From positions 26,828,982-26,892,981 of the forward strand of contig NC_045452.1 of the NCBI RefSeq assembly GCF_002776525.5: a stretch of DNA of 64,000 bases, read 5' to 3'. This document shows, piece after piece, positions 44,480-55,796 of the stretch. The notes below the pieces were generated by a model, which saw only the letters and a program-made list of their open reading frames with translations, did no database searches and was not told the origin of the DNA. How positions within the stretch are numbered: the first letter of the stretch is position 1; each line of letters begins with the position of its first letter. A program made the position numbers and the translations under genes. Source of the stretch: Piliocolobus tephrosceles. Its lineage: Eukaryota; Chordata; Mammalia; Primates; Cercopithecidae.

Positions 44480-44575
44480 AGAAGATTTTACTCACTGTGG
44501 CTCAGCATTTAAATGACCCGATTATGCTAATTCCAGCTGCAGTGATTAATAACTACATTTTAAAGGGACAAGCCT
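44480..44575. promoter_or_regulatory. candidate conserved non-coding element
   Basis: GCATTTAAATGACC, GATTATGCTAATTCCAGC, AGTGATTAATAACTAC in under 100 bases. AT-rich island, repeat-free. Confidence 0.38.
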
Positions 44576-44657
44576 CCCAGGGTGGGGTCTTTGGGGAGAA
44601 GTTTTTGCCTGCAGCACAAGTTCCCATGTGACTTTAGACAAGCAGTGGGTCTACTCT

Positions 44658-44695
44658 GTTCATTCATTCACTCACTCACTCATTCACTTATTTTT
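44658..44695 (+). repeat. (ATTC/ACTC)n microsatellite
   Basis: GTTCATTCATTCACTCACTC and continuing CATTCACTTATT. Confidence 0.85.
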
Positions 44696-44699
44696 CAAG

Positions 44700-47105
44700 G
44701 AGGGATTTAAAGCCTCTTTTTTTCCATCCCCAGTCTCGGGCCCAAGTCTCCTGGCCACCTGGCCTCCTGGAGACTCACAGTAAACTGGGCCTGAAGCCGC
44801 CTCTCAGGCCGGTTGTCAGTGCTGCAGGTGTGGGCCAAACGTGCTCCTGCTGCCCTCTGCAGTGTGAGGCTGGGCAGTACTTTAACATCTCTGATCCGCA
44901 GCTTCTGTCCCTACACTGGAGATGAGGTGGTTGGGAAAACCATGCACGCAGGGTGCCCGGGGCAGGGGCATCTCAGGGGCCCATGTCCTTTCCCTCCCCT
45001 GTGGGGTGGCGGGGCTCCCAGCAGGGCGTCTGCAATGTGGCGTGAACACCACAGTCACCCTAAGTTCCAGCCTGGGACTCAACCTGGCTTGAACAGCAGC
45101 CCGAAGACGGGCTTTGCTGGACGTTCCCCCGGGGTCACCTGTCCAGGGCAGCTGCCAGGCCAGGCTTCCTGACCTCTGAACACAGCGGCCTCTGGTCCAA
45201 CTCGGCTGCACACCTGCTTGTATGTGGATGGCCATGCTCATCCCCCTCAAGACTCCTCCCGCCTCTTCCCCTCTGCACAGTCTCCAGATGTAGGTCCTTT
45301 GGGTCTGTGCCTATCCCCCCACCACCACCACACCAGCCACCTGCACCCAGCGGAGCTCACCATCTGTCCAGCCAGAACTCAGTCACCCTGCCCCACCCTC
45401 CCCACCCCACAGGTTCTGCCACTTTCAACTTTTTCCGTCCTGCATGGCCCTGGTCCTCCTGCTCAGTCTGGGTTCTAGCCATTTCCCCAGTTTTTGGCTG
45501 AGGGGTTTTCCGCTATCATCCCACATGCAGCCTCTCCTCCCTGACTCCTTTCCCAGCGTCCTGAGCTGAGATGACTCCCCCAGCCCCCCAGATGCTCTGG
45601 CTGTCTGGGCCGCCTGTCTCCCTCGCCCTCCAGACCAGAGCTGAGCGGCTGGCATCTGCCCGGGGAACAGCGGAGCAGGCCCACACTGCCCAGTGGCTGG
45701 GAAGTCAGACTGCCAGACTGAAGCCACTGCCAGATGCCAGGCAAGGGGGCAGACGGGGCCATCCCAGCAGCCTGGGGTGAGTGCCAGCCATGTAACCACA
45801 GGGGCCTTGAACAGGGACTCCTAGGCATAAGGGGTCAGGACACCCCCCACCCTAAAGCTGCATACCACCTGTTCTACCACTTCCTCCCTAAAGGAGGTGA
45901 GCCCCACCCAGAAATCCCACTTTCAAAGACCCTGCTCCCATAGGCCTGCTCACCCACCGGGCACCCAAGGGAGGGCTAGGTCTTTCTCTGGAGACAGGTG
46001 TTTCTCCAGCCATCCCTCCAGCCTGGAAAGCCCCTTCCACAGCTCAACTCTCCTCCTCCAGAGCCTGCCAGATGCCCTCCCACATCCCGGGCACTCCCTG
46101 CATCCCTCCAGTCCCTTGCTCCTATGCTGCCTGGGCCTCCTAGATGGGCTCCAGGGCCCCGCCCCACCTTTCCAGCATCAAGGGAGAGGCAGAGCCAGGG
46201 ACAGCCGCAACCACGCAGTGAGCCCTGCTGCTAACTGAGCCTCAGAAAACCTGGAGTCTCCAGCCCCTTTTAGAGCAAAGCCTAAGCCTTGCCAGGTGCA
46301 GGTACTTGCAAAAGGTCACACAATCTGCATGAAGGTCAAAGCAGACATGCTGGACCCCCAAGCCCAGCCCTTGCCACACAACTCTTGGGCAGGCCAGTGT
46401 CTATTGGGAGCTCTGGGGCCACTGCAGCATCCCCATGAGAAGGATAGGCCACAGCACTGGAGATGCAAGAGACCCAGCCACTGTCCCCAGGGAGTTCCCG
46501 GGCAGGCAGGGACACCACAGGTCAAGGCCAGGCAGGTGCAGTGAAGGGAGCCAGGAGTCCTGCCTTCAGAGCCTGGGTCCCTCCATCCATCTGTCACAGG
46601 TCGGGGCCAGGCTGACCCTGCCAGCTGCCACGCACATCAAGGCTCCAGCATGGGGTAGCAGTGGTCCCTGCAGTAACTTCCAGCAAACCCATCAAGACCA
46701 AGAAAAATCATGATGGGCGACGGCTTTGAAACCTGAGGAGTGAGGTCCAGTCCAAGATGGAAAAGGTGGCATCGCTGCAGAGGCTCCCAGAACAGCACCC
46801 ACGCTCAAGTTAGTGATAGAGGTATGCTTTCTTGACAGACTTTGCAAGGCTTAAGTTATCTTTGTCTCCCATCCCCCCGCCCCAGCCTCTCCATTCAACA
46901 TGCAATCTCCCTCAGAGCCCACTGGCCAAGTCCCCTGTGTGCAGGTTGAGAAAAAAACACAGGTAAAGGTGACCACATCTCAATGCCTTTGCAAGTAAAC
47001 GCGATTCTCTGTCTGCTTCTCCATGGAGAGCCACGTGGAGCTGAGTCAGGAACACTCTCCAACGCGCCCTGCACAGAGACCAGGGGCACAGGGGGCAGGC
47101 CACGA
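44700..47105. other. single-copy GC-rich DNA
   Basis: About 2.4 kb without Alu or L1. No exon supported; faint antisense MIR-like GGTCACACAATCTGC near 46313. Confidence 0.4.
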
Positions 47106-47920
47106 CAGAAGAGGTCTTTTATTTTTTTAAAAATAAACTTTTTATTCTAGAATAGATTTTGATTCCGGAAAAATCACGAAGATACAGCACAGAGCACTCC
47201 CAAGCAGCCCACGCCGTTTCCCCAACTGTTAACGTCTGACACCGGCCTGGTGCATCTGCCTCCACTACGGAAACAATGTCACGCACATAGTTTGTTAACT
47301 GAAGTCCACACTGTGTTCAGGCTTCCTTCGTTTTTCCCAATGTCCTTTTCTGTCCCAGGATCCCAGCGAGGATCCCACATGGCATTTCACCGTCACTCTA
47401 CCCAGGCTGCCCTGGGCTGGGAGAGTTTCTGACTCTCCTTGCTATTGATGACCTGGACAGTCTGAGAACGGGTCAGGAATTTCGCAGAATGTCCTCTCAG
47501 TGGGATGTGTCTGTTTCTTTCATGATGAGGCTGGGGTTATGGGCTTTGGGGAGGAAGACTGTAAAGGTGTGTGGTACCATTTCCCTCACATACCAAGGGC
47601 GCATCTTGTCGACCTGGCTTGTCATTGTTGGTGTTGACCTTGGTCACCTGGCTGAGGTGTGACTATCAGGTGTCTTCACTGCAGTTACTCTACTTCCTTC
47701 CTTCCACACTGTGGCCTTTGGGAGGAAGCCACTGTGCCCAGCCCACCCTTAAGGGGTAGGAGTTATCCCTCCCTCCTTGACGGCGGAGCAGCTACATAAA
47801 TTATTTGAAACTCTTCTGCACGGAAGATTTGTCTCGTCTTCGTTCATTTATTGAATCATTTATTTATATCAGCAGGGACTAAGAAATGTTTACTCTGTAG
47901 TTGGTCTATGATGCAATATA

Positions 47921-48475
47921 TATTGACTATCCCTTATCCAAAATGCTTGGGACAAGGCTGGGTACAGCGGCTCACACCTGTCATCTCAGGACTTTGGGAG
48001 GCTGAGGTGGGCAGATCACGCGAGGTGAAGAGTTGGAGACCAGCCTGGCCAACAGGCAAAACCTCGTCTCTACTAAAAATACAAAAAGTAGCCGGGCGTG
48101 GTGGCGTGTGCCTGTAATCCCAGCTATTCAGGAGGTTGAGGCAGGAGAATCACTTGAACCTGGGAGGCAGAGGTTGCAGTGAACTGAGATCGCACCACTG
48201 CACTGCAGCCTGGGCAACAGAGCGAGACTCCATCTCAAAAAAAAAAAAAAACAAAAATCTCCTGGGGCCGTATGTGGTGTTTTGGAATTTACATTTTTTG
48301 GATTTTGAAGGTCTTGCATTTTACTTATCCACTGAGCCTCCCTAACCCCAAAATCCAAAATCCAAAATATTCTAACGAGCGCCTCCCTCTGAGTGTCCCA
48401 TCACTATTTGAAATGTCAGGTTTTGGAGATTTTTTGGGGTTTCAGACTTTTGGAAGAGGGATACTCAACCTGTCC
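47921..48475. mobile_element. Tigger-type (TcMar) element, split by Alu
   Basis: TATTGACTATCCCTTATCCA at the left and GGGATACTCAACCTGT at the right are inverted terminal repeats; CAAAATCCAAAATCC is typical of the interior. MER44/Tigger7-like; subfamily uncertain. Confidence 0.6.
47957..48255 (+). mobile_element. AluS element in Tigger
   Basis: Complete sense Alu, poly-A tail of 14; innermost of a three-level nest. Confidence 0.94.
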
Positions 48476-48889
48476 TACTTTATTGACTGTGCAGCTCAAA
48501 CTGCTCCAGCTGTGGCCACTGGGAGCTCTCTGACTTGGCTCTGTGTCGCTTGGACAAGAGGGTCCCATCATTCTGTTTTCTGCTGTTACCTTCAGGGACT
48601 ACAAGAAGCTCAGCTCCTGGGCACCATCCACAGCTGCACCAAAGGATACTGACACTTCCCGTGGCCAGAGTCTCCGCAGGCCTCCCTGCTTCGTGGAGCT
48701 CACTGGCACAGGGTTGGACCTACAAAGCAGGACAAAGGGACCCCGTGTCCACGTGATCCATGCTCGCCTGGCCCTGCTGGCATCAGTTTGCAGGAGCTCC
48801 CTGAAAGAAGGGGTGTTTTCATCACAAAGGATACCCCAAAACCAGCTGCTGCAAGCTGCCTGGTTCTTCCACCCTCGAGCTCTTAGTCA

Positions 48890-48975
48890 GAGGCCTGGAA
48901 AGGCGCTTGAGCTGTGGAGTCAGGAGGGCCTGGGGTTCAACTCCTAGGCCTCCACTTCCCTCACTGAAAAATGGA
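48890..48975 (+). repeat. MIR fragment
   Basis: GAGTCAGGAGGGCCTGGGGTTCAA and CACTGAAAAATGGAG, cut on the right by an Alu. Confidence 0.5.
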
Positions 48976-48979
48976 GTCA

Positions 48980-49292
48980 GCCAGGCGCAGTGGCTCACAC
49001 CTGTAATCCCAGCACTTTGGGAGGCCGAAGTGGGCAGATCACTTGAGGTCAGGAGTTCAAGACCAGCCTGGCCAACATGGTGAAACCCCGTCGCTACTGA
49101 AATTACAAAAATTAGCTGGTCATGGTGGCACACGCCTGTAATCCCAGCTACTGGGGAGGCTGAGGCACGAGAATCACTTGAACCCAGGAGGTGGAGGTTG
49201 CAGTGAGCTGAGATCACGCCACTGCACTGCAGCCTGGGTGATACAGCGAGACTCAGTCTCAAAAAAGAGAAAGAAAAGAAAAAGAAAAATGA
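48980..49292 (+). mobile_element. AluS element
   Basis: Complete; GAAAAATGGAGTC / GAAAAATGAAGC flank. Tail contains AAAGAAAAG units. Confidence 0.95.
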
Positions 49293-49369
49293 AGCTATTT
49301 GAGGATTGCAGATCAGGTGTGTTAAAGTCTGAGGGCCCAGATGGCTCAGCATACGACAGACACGGCTGA

Positions 49370-49525
49370 GTGCAGACTTTCCACTATCTCACCCGATCCT
49401 TGCCACAATTCCGTAAGAGCCTATAGTGTCCCATTTTACAGATGAGGAAATGGAGGAACAAAGAGGTTAAGTAACGGGCCCAAGGACATCCAGCTACTAA
49501 GGGCTGAGATTTGAACACTGTCTCA
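49370..49525 (-). repeat. MIR element, antisense
   Basis: TTTTACAGATGAGGAAATGG, AAGAGGTTAAGTAACGGGCC and CATCCAGCTACTAAGGG: clear reversed MIR. Confidence 0.88.
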
Positions 49526-49529
49526 TTTT

Positions 49530-50450
49530 TCCATGCGCTCTGGACAACCTTCCAGCTCTTGACTTTATCATCCTCACATCCTCCAGCAGCGCAGCCATCT
49601 CATGAAACTACAGGTGGTCAACTCTACAGGTGGTCAACCAAGATCACAGCTCCAGGCTAGCACTGACATTCGGGGGAGCCAGAGCCCAGGGAGGCTGTGC
49701 AGCCAGCCCAAGGCCACAGAGCTGGCTTATCAGAGACGCCTGACATTCCTGCCTGGCTCCCAGGCCAGTATGCTTTCCACTAGGAAGAAAGATTAAAAGC
49801 GTCTTGAAGGGAGGGTATTTCCCGAACATCCCTTGAAGCCGGGCTGGCCATGCCATGTGACCTGCTCTGCAGAGAAGGGCGGCGGGGGGGGGGGGATCTT
49901 TTCTGCACACTATTTTTGTAGGCTCGAGACTCCAGGAATTCCTAGTTCATGCTTCAAAGCCATTGGGCAGATGCTGGTCAAGCACAGCTGCACCACCAAA
50001 GGCAGCACCTGTGCCAGGGGAGGGTGGGACCTGGTAGGGCTGGGTGCGCCAGGCGGCAGCCCCATGCCCACCCCTCTAGGTCTGTTGCTGCAGAGCCACC
50101 AGTGGCTCCCCAAGGTCTCCCCTTAACCACCTCAGCAGTGGTAGCAAGGCCAGCATGACCCTAACCACATCTGCTTACCTTCAACAGCAGCAATTCCCAG
50201 GCCAATTCTCGGCCCTCCCTAGAAACCTCGCTTCAGGGTCAAGGTGGGTCTGTGTGGTTAAAGCTCCCCGAACTGCTGTAGCACTGCTCATGCAGTCCAG
50301 CACACAGAACCATGGTCCTGCCCCCTCCAGCCTCACCTCCTAGGGTTCCCTCTTTGCCCCAAATTTAACTCTCAGCTCTTCGGAGACTATACAGCCAGGA
50401 AAGATGGGGGGGATAAGTGGCGAGGGATATAAATCCAAGACTTCCTTCAA
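49530..50450. other. single-copy DNA
   Basis: Contains a 15-bp doublet CTACAGGTGGTCAAC at 49608-49637 and a 12-G run at 49884-49895. No exon supported. Confidence 0.45.
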
Positions 50451-50456
50451 GCAGCG

Positions 50457-50667
50457 CGCTGATTACATTCTGACCAGCAGGAAGTGGGGGGTGGCTCTTC
50501 ATCTGTTTTGCCTCTTTCTTCATTTGTAAAATGAAACCACTCACCTCCTAAGGTCCGGCAAGGATGAGCAGCAGCTTAGCACTCAGTCAGCACTCCTCCT
50601 CCAGCCCTGCGGTGCTCAAGGTGTGGCGGCCAGACCAGCAGCACCAGCAGAGCGTGCGGACTCGCCT
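50457..50667 (+). repeat. direct segmental duplication, copy 1
   Basis: Repeats at 51405-51607 with about 91% identity by eye. Contains a MIR-like core (TTCATTTGTAAAATGAAACC) and the beginning of a MER5A-like element. Confidence 0.9.
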
Positions 50668-50795
50668 CAAAATGCAAATTCTCAGGCCCACCCAAGAGTG
50701 ATTAAATCTAAAACCCTGGGAGGAAAGGCTCAATAATCTGTATTTTGGAAGGAGTCTTAATCTACCCACACCCTGTGTCTTTCAACCACAGGGCT
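50607..50795 (+). mobile_element. MER5A-type hAT element
   Basis: TGCGGTGCTCAAGGTGTGGC, ATGCAAATTCTCAGGCCCAC, CTCAATAATCTGTATTTTGG and a TTTCAACCACAG end: full-length non-autonomous hAT. Confidence 0.7.
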
Positions 50796-50799
50796 CCTC

Positions 50800-51404
50800 A
50801 CTCACAGCTGGACCCTGTAAATCACCGTCACGGATGCCCGGCGTGGCTATGAAGCCTGTTTGGTGCGACTCTGAAGCCCTCCTCTCACCTGACAAGGGTA
50901 TCCTTGGGTTTCCTCCGTCCCCCCTTGAATTCTTTCTGCCATGTGTTTTTCAGGTGATAAAGCACTACTGCCTGGTAAACAGCCCTACCCAGGGCCATTC
51001 GGGGCTGGCAGCACAAAGGGTGCACCCGAGACCACCTGTACTGTGCACAGAGTTGGGGAGATGCTGAGAAGGGGTCTCCACTTTCCACTCTTGGACTTTG
51101 GGTGACTCGGGGCCAATTTACGCTGTGTCCACCCTTTGCCTTCCCTGGTACCCGCAGAAGCCTGAATTCCCCAACACGACCGTCCATTCTAGGGCTTCCA
51201 GTGCCTCAGTGCCTTGGGGCTGCTGAGACAACAGGGCCTGGCCCTTGGGCGGCTCTGTCCCTCCCTTCCCCAGAAAACTTAGCCATCCCACAACCCACCA
51301 AGACACACTGTGCCTCCACCTCCATGGAACCCACCTGGGTGTGCCCAGTAGAGCCAATCTCTCCTCTGGGTCACTGCATGCCCTGACATGGCTTTGTCAT
51401 GACA
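50800..51404. other. single-copy spacer between the direct copies
   Basis: Nothing recognised. Confidence 0.4.
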
Positions 51405-51607
51405 CGCTGATAACATTCTGACCAGCAGAAAGTAGGGGGTGGCTCTTCGTCTGTTTTGCCTCTATTTCTTCATCTGTAAAATGAAACCACTCACCTCCTA
51501 AGATCTGGCAAGGATGAGAATCAGCTTAGCACTCACTCCTCCAACCCAGCGGTGTTCAAGGCGTGGTGGCCAGACCAGCAGCACCAGCACAGGGTGGGGA
51601 CTCGCCT
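51405..51607 (+). repeat. direct segmental duplication, copy 2
   Basis: Second copy; starts CGCTGATAACATTCTGACCA and ends GGACTCGCCT. Lacks nine bases present in copy 1 near GCACTCAGTCAGC. Only the first part of the MER5A-like element was copied. Confidence 0.9.
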
Positions 51608-51654
51608 GCTGACCCCTCCCACACTTGCTGGGTCTGTCTCCCAAGCTCAGCCTT

Positions 51655-51750
51655 AAGCTCCTTACAGACATGTCTGTCTTTCCTCAAACCCCACCTGGTC
51701 CAGCACAAAGTCAGGCATGAAGCAGGCGCCCCACAGCTGCTAATAAACAC
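51655..51750 (+). repeat. L2 3'-end fragment
   Basis: AGCTCCTTACAGACATGTCT, CAAAGTCAGGCATGAAGCAG and TGCTAATAAACA fit an L2 end. Confidence 0.5.
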
Positions 51751-51751
51751 A

Positions 51752-51800
51752 TAAGAAAACAGGCTCAGGGAGGTTAAGCAACTCCTATCTCCGGGTTGCA
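51752..51800 (-). repeat. MIR core fragment, antisense
   Basis: AAACAGGCTCAGGGAGGTTA + AGCAACTCC. Confidence 0.5.
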
Positions 51801-52146
51801 GTTGAGGGGAGAGATGAGGGTTCCAGTGGGCTCAGGACAAGGTCACCCATACCGGCTGCACCAAATGCTTTAGAGTAGGCAACACTGTTCAGACACGCTG
51901 GCCCTCCCCTAACGAACGACAGGGCTAGGTCTTGGGGGAGCCCTCACAGCAGAATACATGAATGAGAGATAAAGGCTTGGCTTTGAAATTCAAATTCCTT
52001 TGCATTCTTCATCAACTTCTTACCAGAGACGGTGACTCAGATGAGCTTTTCCAGACCTCACGGCTTTGATGTTGCTAATGAAAATATGAAAGGTGATTAA
52101 GGAGGACTTTTCTTTTTTCTTTGGTAAAATGCATAATGAGTGACGG

Positions 52147-52420
52147 ATTTGGGCATTTCAGCTTGTTGTACATTTTCATCATTTTGTTAAAGAGGAGAAA
52201 AAACCTGAAAAGCCAAAGAAGCCGGAAACTGAGTGTTGGTGGACACAGCTGCTCAGTGCAACGAGGAAGCCGTGGACATAGCTGCTCAGTGCAACGAGGA
52301 AGCCGGTGCTGGCTCTCCTGGCCCACACTGTGAGTGGAAACTCCTCACGTACGTCGGCTTGGGGTGCTCTGGGCAGAAGCGGGGTCATCGTGTGGGTGCT
52401 CGAAAGTCCTCACTGAGTCA
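52147..52420 (+). repeat. inverted duplication, left arm
   Basis: 274 bases whose reverse complement is found at 53832-54103. About 13 base differences and one 2-base gap counted by eye, so about 95% identity. Contains a 33-bp tandem doublet (about 52250-52310). Confidence 0.95.
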
Positions 52421-53420
52421 ATCAACAAACACAGCACCTGCTGCATGCCCCGCCCTGGTGGAGCTGAGTTTCTCCTGGGACAGATAGGATTTTGCCCCCC
52501 TCCCTGTTCCAAAGCTGTGTGCAAAGGAGCTGTGTGTCCGTCCCCCCACAGACAGGGACTGCGCCTTTGCTGCCAGACAACTTGGGCCCTGGCACAGGCC
52601 TGGTGCCCGGTGGGCAAAGGAAGTAGGGGCAGGGGAGGGAGTTTGGCAGGCAGGGCACTCAGAGATGAGGAGACACACCCTCCCTGCCATGCAGGCGGTT
52701 CACAGCTGTGAGAATGACACCAGGTGACTGTCACTTTAACAAACTCCCACTCCAGGCTCTGATGACCCTCAGCTTTGTTGTCAGAATTAAGTGCAAATAC
52801 TATGGCTGACTCCCCATCTCCAGTCATCATAGCCCGGTGAAGCCTGTGTCTGTATTTAATACAGACAGAAGTCCCCGAGAGGCTGCACTCCCTTCAGGTC
52901 CTCAGGCCCCAGCCAGAAAAAACGGGGTCTGCTGGTCTCCATCCTGTCTCCTCCCCATCCCTGGACCCTTGTCCGCCAAAGAGGCAAAGAGAAGATTCAA
53001 GTGCACTCAACTTATGCACATCAAATTCCAGATTGGCAGATGTCCGCTCCCACCCGAAACCAGAAAACCGTTGAGCAAACTGAAAATCAGTGACTTTTCT
53101 TAGAATCCTCAGATAATTGAGGTTGCAGGACAAACAGCCAACCCTAAAACTAGAGAGACAGGCAGAGACAGAGAACCACAGCTCACCGTGAGGACAGGCT
53201 GATGGAGCCAGGCACTGGGAGGAACAAAAAGGCAACTTCTGTGAACTGCTGGAAGCTGAGTGGGGGCTACCTTGAGACTTAAAATCTAGGGGCCCAGTGT
53301 AGGGGTGAGTGGCACACTTTTGTGGGGCTTACCTTCAGAAACCCCACCAGGGTCTCAAAGTGAACACTGGGGAAGAATCCCACTGTGCTTGCCTGGGGTG
53401 AGGGGGAAAGGAACCATTCT
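52421..53420. other. spacer inside the inverted duplication
   Basis: Single-copy, GC-rich, no exon supported; open frames up to 161 codons on the minus strand lack support. Confidence 0.4.
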
Positions 53421-53424
53421 GAAA

Positions 53425-53760
53425 CACAACTAACATATACCGAGTACCCACTGTGTTCCCAGCTTTCTTGAGGCAGTCTAAGGGTGGGATTGCCATGGGA
53501 GGGGAAACTGTGGCTTTTGCCCCCAGAAGCTACGCAACCAGTTGAACAAGACCTAGCCCAGCTCTGTGAAGTCAAGGAAGACTTCTTGGAGGAGGTGGTG
53601 ACAAGTCAATTCTTAATAAATTAGCAGGAATTAGCCAGAAGAGGAGGCAGGTAAGGACAACGTAGGCAGAATTAGCAGAAACAACACTGGGGCATAGTTT
53701 TTGGACACCAATGAGACAACCCTGGCCAGGCTGACACTCCTCCTTGCTCAGAAGCACTAA
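53425..53760 (+). repeat. possible ancient CR1-clade LINE fragment
   Basis: CGAGTACCCACTGTGTTCCC then GACTTCTTGGAGGAGGTGGT and GGAATTAGCCAGAAGAGG keep the order seen in old L2/L3-like LINE copies. Confidence 0.35.
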
Positions 53761-53831
53761 AAGCTTTGGGCTGAGGCCACAGCAGACAGGCGTGACTATC
53801 AGTCCCATTCTCTGCCTGGAGTGTTTGTGTG

Positions 53832-54103
53832 TGACTCAGTGAGGGCTTTCAAGCACCCACACGATGACCACTTCTGCCCAGAGCACCCCAAGCCGACGTA
53901 CGTGAGGAGTTTCCACTCACAGTATGGGCCAGGAGAGCCAGCACCGGCTTCCTCGTTGCACTGAGCAGCTATGTCCACGGCTTCCTCGTTGCACTGAGCA
54001 GCTGTGTCCACCAACACTCAGTTTCCAGCTTCTTTGGCTTTTCAGGTTTTTTCCCTTCTTTAACAAAACAATGAAAATGCACAACAGGCCGCAATGCCCA
54101 AAT
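53832..54103 (-). repeat. inverted duplication, right arm
   Basis: Partner of 52147-52420 in opposite orientation, 1411 bases away. The 33-bp doublet is also present, so the doublet formed before the duplication. Confidence 0.95.
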
Positions 54104-54122
54104 TCGGCACACATGCATATGC

Positions 54123-54417
54123 GGCCAGGTACGGTGGCTCACACCTGTAATCCCAGCACTTTGGGAGGCCGAGGCAGGTGGATCACCTGAGGTCAGGAGT
54201 TCAAGACCAGGCTGACCAACACGGTGAAACCCTGTCTCTACTAAAATATAAAAATTAGCTGGGCATGGTGGCGGGTGCCTGTAATTCCAGCTACTCGGGA
54301 GGCTGAGGCAGGAGGGTCACTTGAGGCCAGGAGGTTGACACTGCAGTGAGCCGTGATTGCACCACTGCACTCCAGCCTGGGCAACAGAGACCCTGTCAAA
54401 AAAAAAAAAAAAAAAAA
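54123..54417 (+). mobile_element. AluS/J-like element
   Basis: Complete sense Alu; GCATATGC flanks both ends. Confidence 0.95.
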
Positions 54418-54429
54418 GCATATGCTTAA

Positions 54430-54755
54430 GGACACAGAGGTCTGCACAAACACATCCCGACATGACACATGCTTACATTTTCACCCAAAGAGCTGACATG
54501 CCCACATGTGTTGGTACCACACTGCACAAAGTCCTACATCCACATAGGTTACATTGAGTTTTAACACTAGGCAAATCCACTGTGACCACAGCGGGTCACT
54601 TCCGGGCCCTAGTCACCACCTGACCTGCTCATAGATGCAGCCTGGTGCTGTACAGTGCATGTCCAATCAGACCAGATATTGGAGGGGAGAGAGAGAGCTC
54701 TTCAAACAGCAGGTATCCCGCCTCCCATGCTGGGTTTACAGTTCAAATCAGAGCT
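54430..54755. other. single-copy DNA
   Basis: Nothing recognised. Confidence 0.4.
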
Positions 54756-54759
54756 GCTG

Positions 54760-54975
54760 AGTGTGAATATGATTTAGATCTAATAAGACCACGGTGGTAT
54801 ATGGAGATACAGATGCCAACCAATTTGTTTCAATGAACAGTGTAACGTTTCCTCTGTTATTGAAAATTCTGATCATATTAATACCATTCAGTATCCGATC
54901 ATTGAACAAGCAGATAAAAATGAAATGTGAATTAACACATGGGTGTTGTGATAAGAAACAAACATTCTTGAATTT
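54760..54975. promoter_or_regulatory. candidate conserved non-coding element
   Basis: AT-rich island with GATTTAGATCTAATAAGACC, ATATTAATACCATTCAG and GTGAATTAACACATGG; repeat-free. Confidence 0.28.
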
Positions 54976-54979
54976 AAAG

Positions 54980-55530
54980 CTGAGAGAATCCTCGGAGATC
55001 CTCCTGTTGGTTTCCGTCTCTCCTCCAGCATGGAGCCACAGCCTGTCCTGGACACTGACCCCACCTTCTCCTCTCCCTCCACCTGCTCCCCAATCTGCAC
55101 CCTTGGCTGAGGGAAGAGAGCAGAGAATCTTCCTGAAGCCCCCATCACCATCCTCCTCTCACCCCTTCTGCATCAAACCCACCTTTTCTCCAGGGAAGCA
55201 GAATCAAGGGTCCAAGCTCCTGGCTGAGATACTTCAGCTCCCTCCGCCAGCCCCACCCCTGGGATAAGCCCAAGGAGTGACCAGCACCTGCCTGGCCTTG
55301 GACTCCCCCTTTGGCCACCATGACACTGTTCCAGAGCAGGAAGTGCCTTTGGGTGGGTGTCTCACAGAGCCACAAGAGGCCCCTGTCCCTCCCCTCTCTC
55401 CAGTCAGCCTAGAAAGTGTATGGAGAGCAGGCGTCCCTCTTGGCCTGTTGACATCCGTCACTGCTCATGGGGTCCCCTCATGGGTCGCAAGCCTGTCTCA
55501 TCGCTGGACGTCCTCCCGCCCTGACAGCAG
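54980..55530. other. single-copy GC-rich DNA
   Basis: Nothing recognised. Confidence 0.4.
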
Positions 55531-55534
55531 AGAT

Positions 55535-55635
55535 GATTTTCTAAGCATTTACAGAACACCAAGTTATGCTGAGCACTGTGGCATGAGCTTCTGCCAGCTC
55601 ATCTCAGCCTACGAGGAAGGTAGAAGGGAACCCAG
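55535..55635 (-). repeat. MIR fragment, antisense
   Basis: TTTCTAAGCATTTACAGAAC with GCCAGCTCATCTCAGCCTAC resembles the reversed MIR end. Confidence 0.45.
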
Positions 55636-55796
55636 GCTCCTGCCACTTTCTTCCCCAAAGCTGCCGCCAAATCAGCGAGGGAAGCCCACAGCGACGCCCA
55701 GGAAAGAGGCCGCTCTGAGTGCTGTCCGTGGTGCTGAACCAGCAGGGCTCTTGGGGCCAGCGGGTCCTCCCATCCAGGGCTCCACTTTCACCTCGC

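Larger units (their letters stand above)
47108..48790 (-). mobile_element. old L1M 3'UTR, antisense, split by a Tigger element
   Basis: Left part 47108-47920: AATAAACTTTTTATTCTAGA, TGTCCTTTTCTGTCCCAGGA, GGTTATGGGCTTTGGGGAGG and ACATAAATTATTTGAAACTC. Right part from 48476 resumes with AGCTCAAACTGCTCCAGCTG and TGGCCACTGGGAGCTC. Both read as one antisense L1M. Confidence 0.8.

Noticed and set aside
52121..54114. the matching small peptides in both inverted arms as a gene pair
   Set aside because: Shared frames follow from DNA identity alone; no start, splice or transcript evidence.
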